Positions 63,138 to 64,000 of a stretch of 64,000 bases of DNA are shown piece after piece; the stretch's first letter is position 1, and every line of letters begins with the position of its first letter. The stretch lies in assembly GCA_030603385.1 (NCBI GenBank), contig JAUVXW010000006.1, forward strand, positions 62,001-126,000, in the 5' to 3' direction. The notes beneath the pieces are model-generated. The model made no database searches. It was not told the DNA's origin and saw nothing but the letters and a program-made list of their open reading frames with translations. This DNA is from Promethearchaeota archaeon (GTDB taxonomy: Archaea; Asgardarchaeota; Lokiarchaeia; Sigyniarchaeales; SOKP01). The translations under genes and the position numbers were made by a program.

Positions 63138-63935
63138 TTATTTATTTTCAGCATTTAATTCATAGGAAATGATATCACAATATTTTTTAAAGCCTAATTT
63201 TCTGTATACTCTCTCACCTAAAGATGACGCTTGAAGTACTCCAACTTTATACCCCATTTTAAGAGCATCTATTAATGCAATTTTACTTATGGTAATACCA
63301 AATCCTCTATTTCTGTAATCCTGTAATGTAGATACTGCGTGAAGGCCTGCTACTCCCGAGGAAAGATATAATAGAAGAGATAAAACAGCTTTTCCTTTAA
63401 AATTACCTATATAGAATTTTACTTCAGGCTCTAAAAACAAGAATTTAATTAATTCAGAATCAATCTTTATGCCAAAGACTGATGAAACAACTGTAATCCA
63501 GTGTTTTAGAGATTCTTCGTTTTCAACAATTTCAACCACTAAATCCTTTTCATCTATTATCTTTTTCTTTAGATCTTTTAAATCAACTGCCATTCCGGCT
63601 TGTTGATAAACATTTAAAAAACCATTTTTCTCAAGAATCATTCCTAAATTATCAGGTTTAGTTAGTGGTCCTACAGTCCAGCCATTAGGCGCTTTACCTT
63701 CTTGGATTAATCTTTTTATATTGGTAATCTCATTTTCTGCATTTAAACTTTCAAAATCGGCTCTAAATATACACTTTGGCCAATCTACATCCCTAGTGTC
63801 GACCCAACTTATTTTATCCTCTAAGTGAGATATGAAATTAGGATGATAAGAAGATTTAGTATAAAAATCGTCAAGATTTTGCTCGATATAGAAATTTATT
63901 GTTTTTGAAGATATTTTATTAAGAATTTTACTCAT
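63138..63935 (-). CDS. GNAT acetyltransferase
   Basis: GLHAVSTLQDYRNRGFGITISKIALIDALKMGYKVGVLQASSLGERVYRKLGF. Confidence 0.85.
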   Translation of the reverse strand: MSKILNKISSKTINFYIEQNLDDFYTKSSYHPNFISHLEDKISWVDTRDVDWPKCIFRADFESLNAENEITNIKRLIQEGKAPNGWTVGPLTKPDNLGMILEKNGFLNVYQQAGMAVDLKDLKKKIIDEKDLVVEIVENEESLKHWITVVSSVFGIKIDSELIKFLFLEPEVKFYIGNFKGKAVLSLLLYLSSGVAGLHAVSTLQDYRNRGFGITISKIALIDALKMGYKVGVLQASSLGERVYRKLGFKKYCDIISYELNAENK

Positions 63936-64000
63936 AGTTTTAACCCTACAAACAATACTACTATAAAATAATATTGTCTTCCAAATAATTTACTGCTAAT

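Noticed and set aside
1-64000. CRISPR arrays, transposases, integrases, tRNA or rRNA genes
   Set aside because: None recognised by eye; a tRNAscan/CRISPR finder run would be needed to exclude subtle cases.

Overview
AT-rich archaeal window, most likely an Asgard archaeon of Lokiarchaeota type. This assignment is inferred from gene content: a Rag-like GTPase, an MglA/Arf-like GTPase, Sec-containing HdrA/MvhD, L10e, TFB-like, DnaK/GrpE/DnaJ, and an archaeal RNase P RNA. About 50 protein-coding genes and one ncRNA are supportable. Main observations: (1) An hdrA-mvhD operon (2830-5274, minus) is broken by in-frame TGA codons at positions where relatives have Cys. I count 4 in HdrA and 2 in MvhD, so both are predicted selenoproteins that the ORF track fragments or misses. 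(2) The methylmalonyl-CoA mutase B12 subunit carries a 28-nt, GC-rich, frame-breaking insert bounded by GGGCTT(G/A)ACGGG repeats inside the GLDGHDRG motif. Its removal restores the protein exactly, which suggests a byp-like bypass or excised element, or an assembly artefact. (3) Two genes, including a Rag-like GTPase, appear to start at ATA behind strong SD sequences. (4) Two secreted proteins share an IPGYD-TM-basic C-terminal sorting-like signal. (5) There are vestiges of tandem gene duplication (GNAT/methyltransferase block; a DUF998-like N-terminus). (6) An RNase P RNA gene lies at about 62.75-63.09 kb (minus). A sugar-catabolism island occupies about 46-57 kb. All family calls are by eye; no database search was run.
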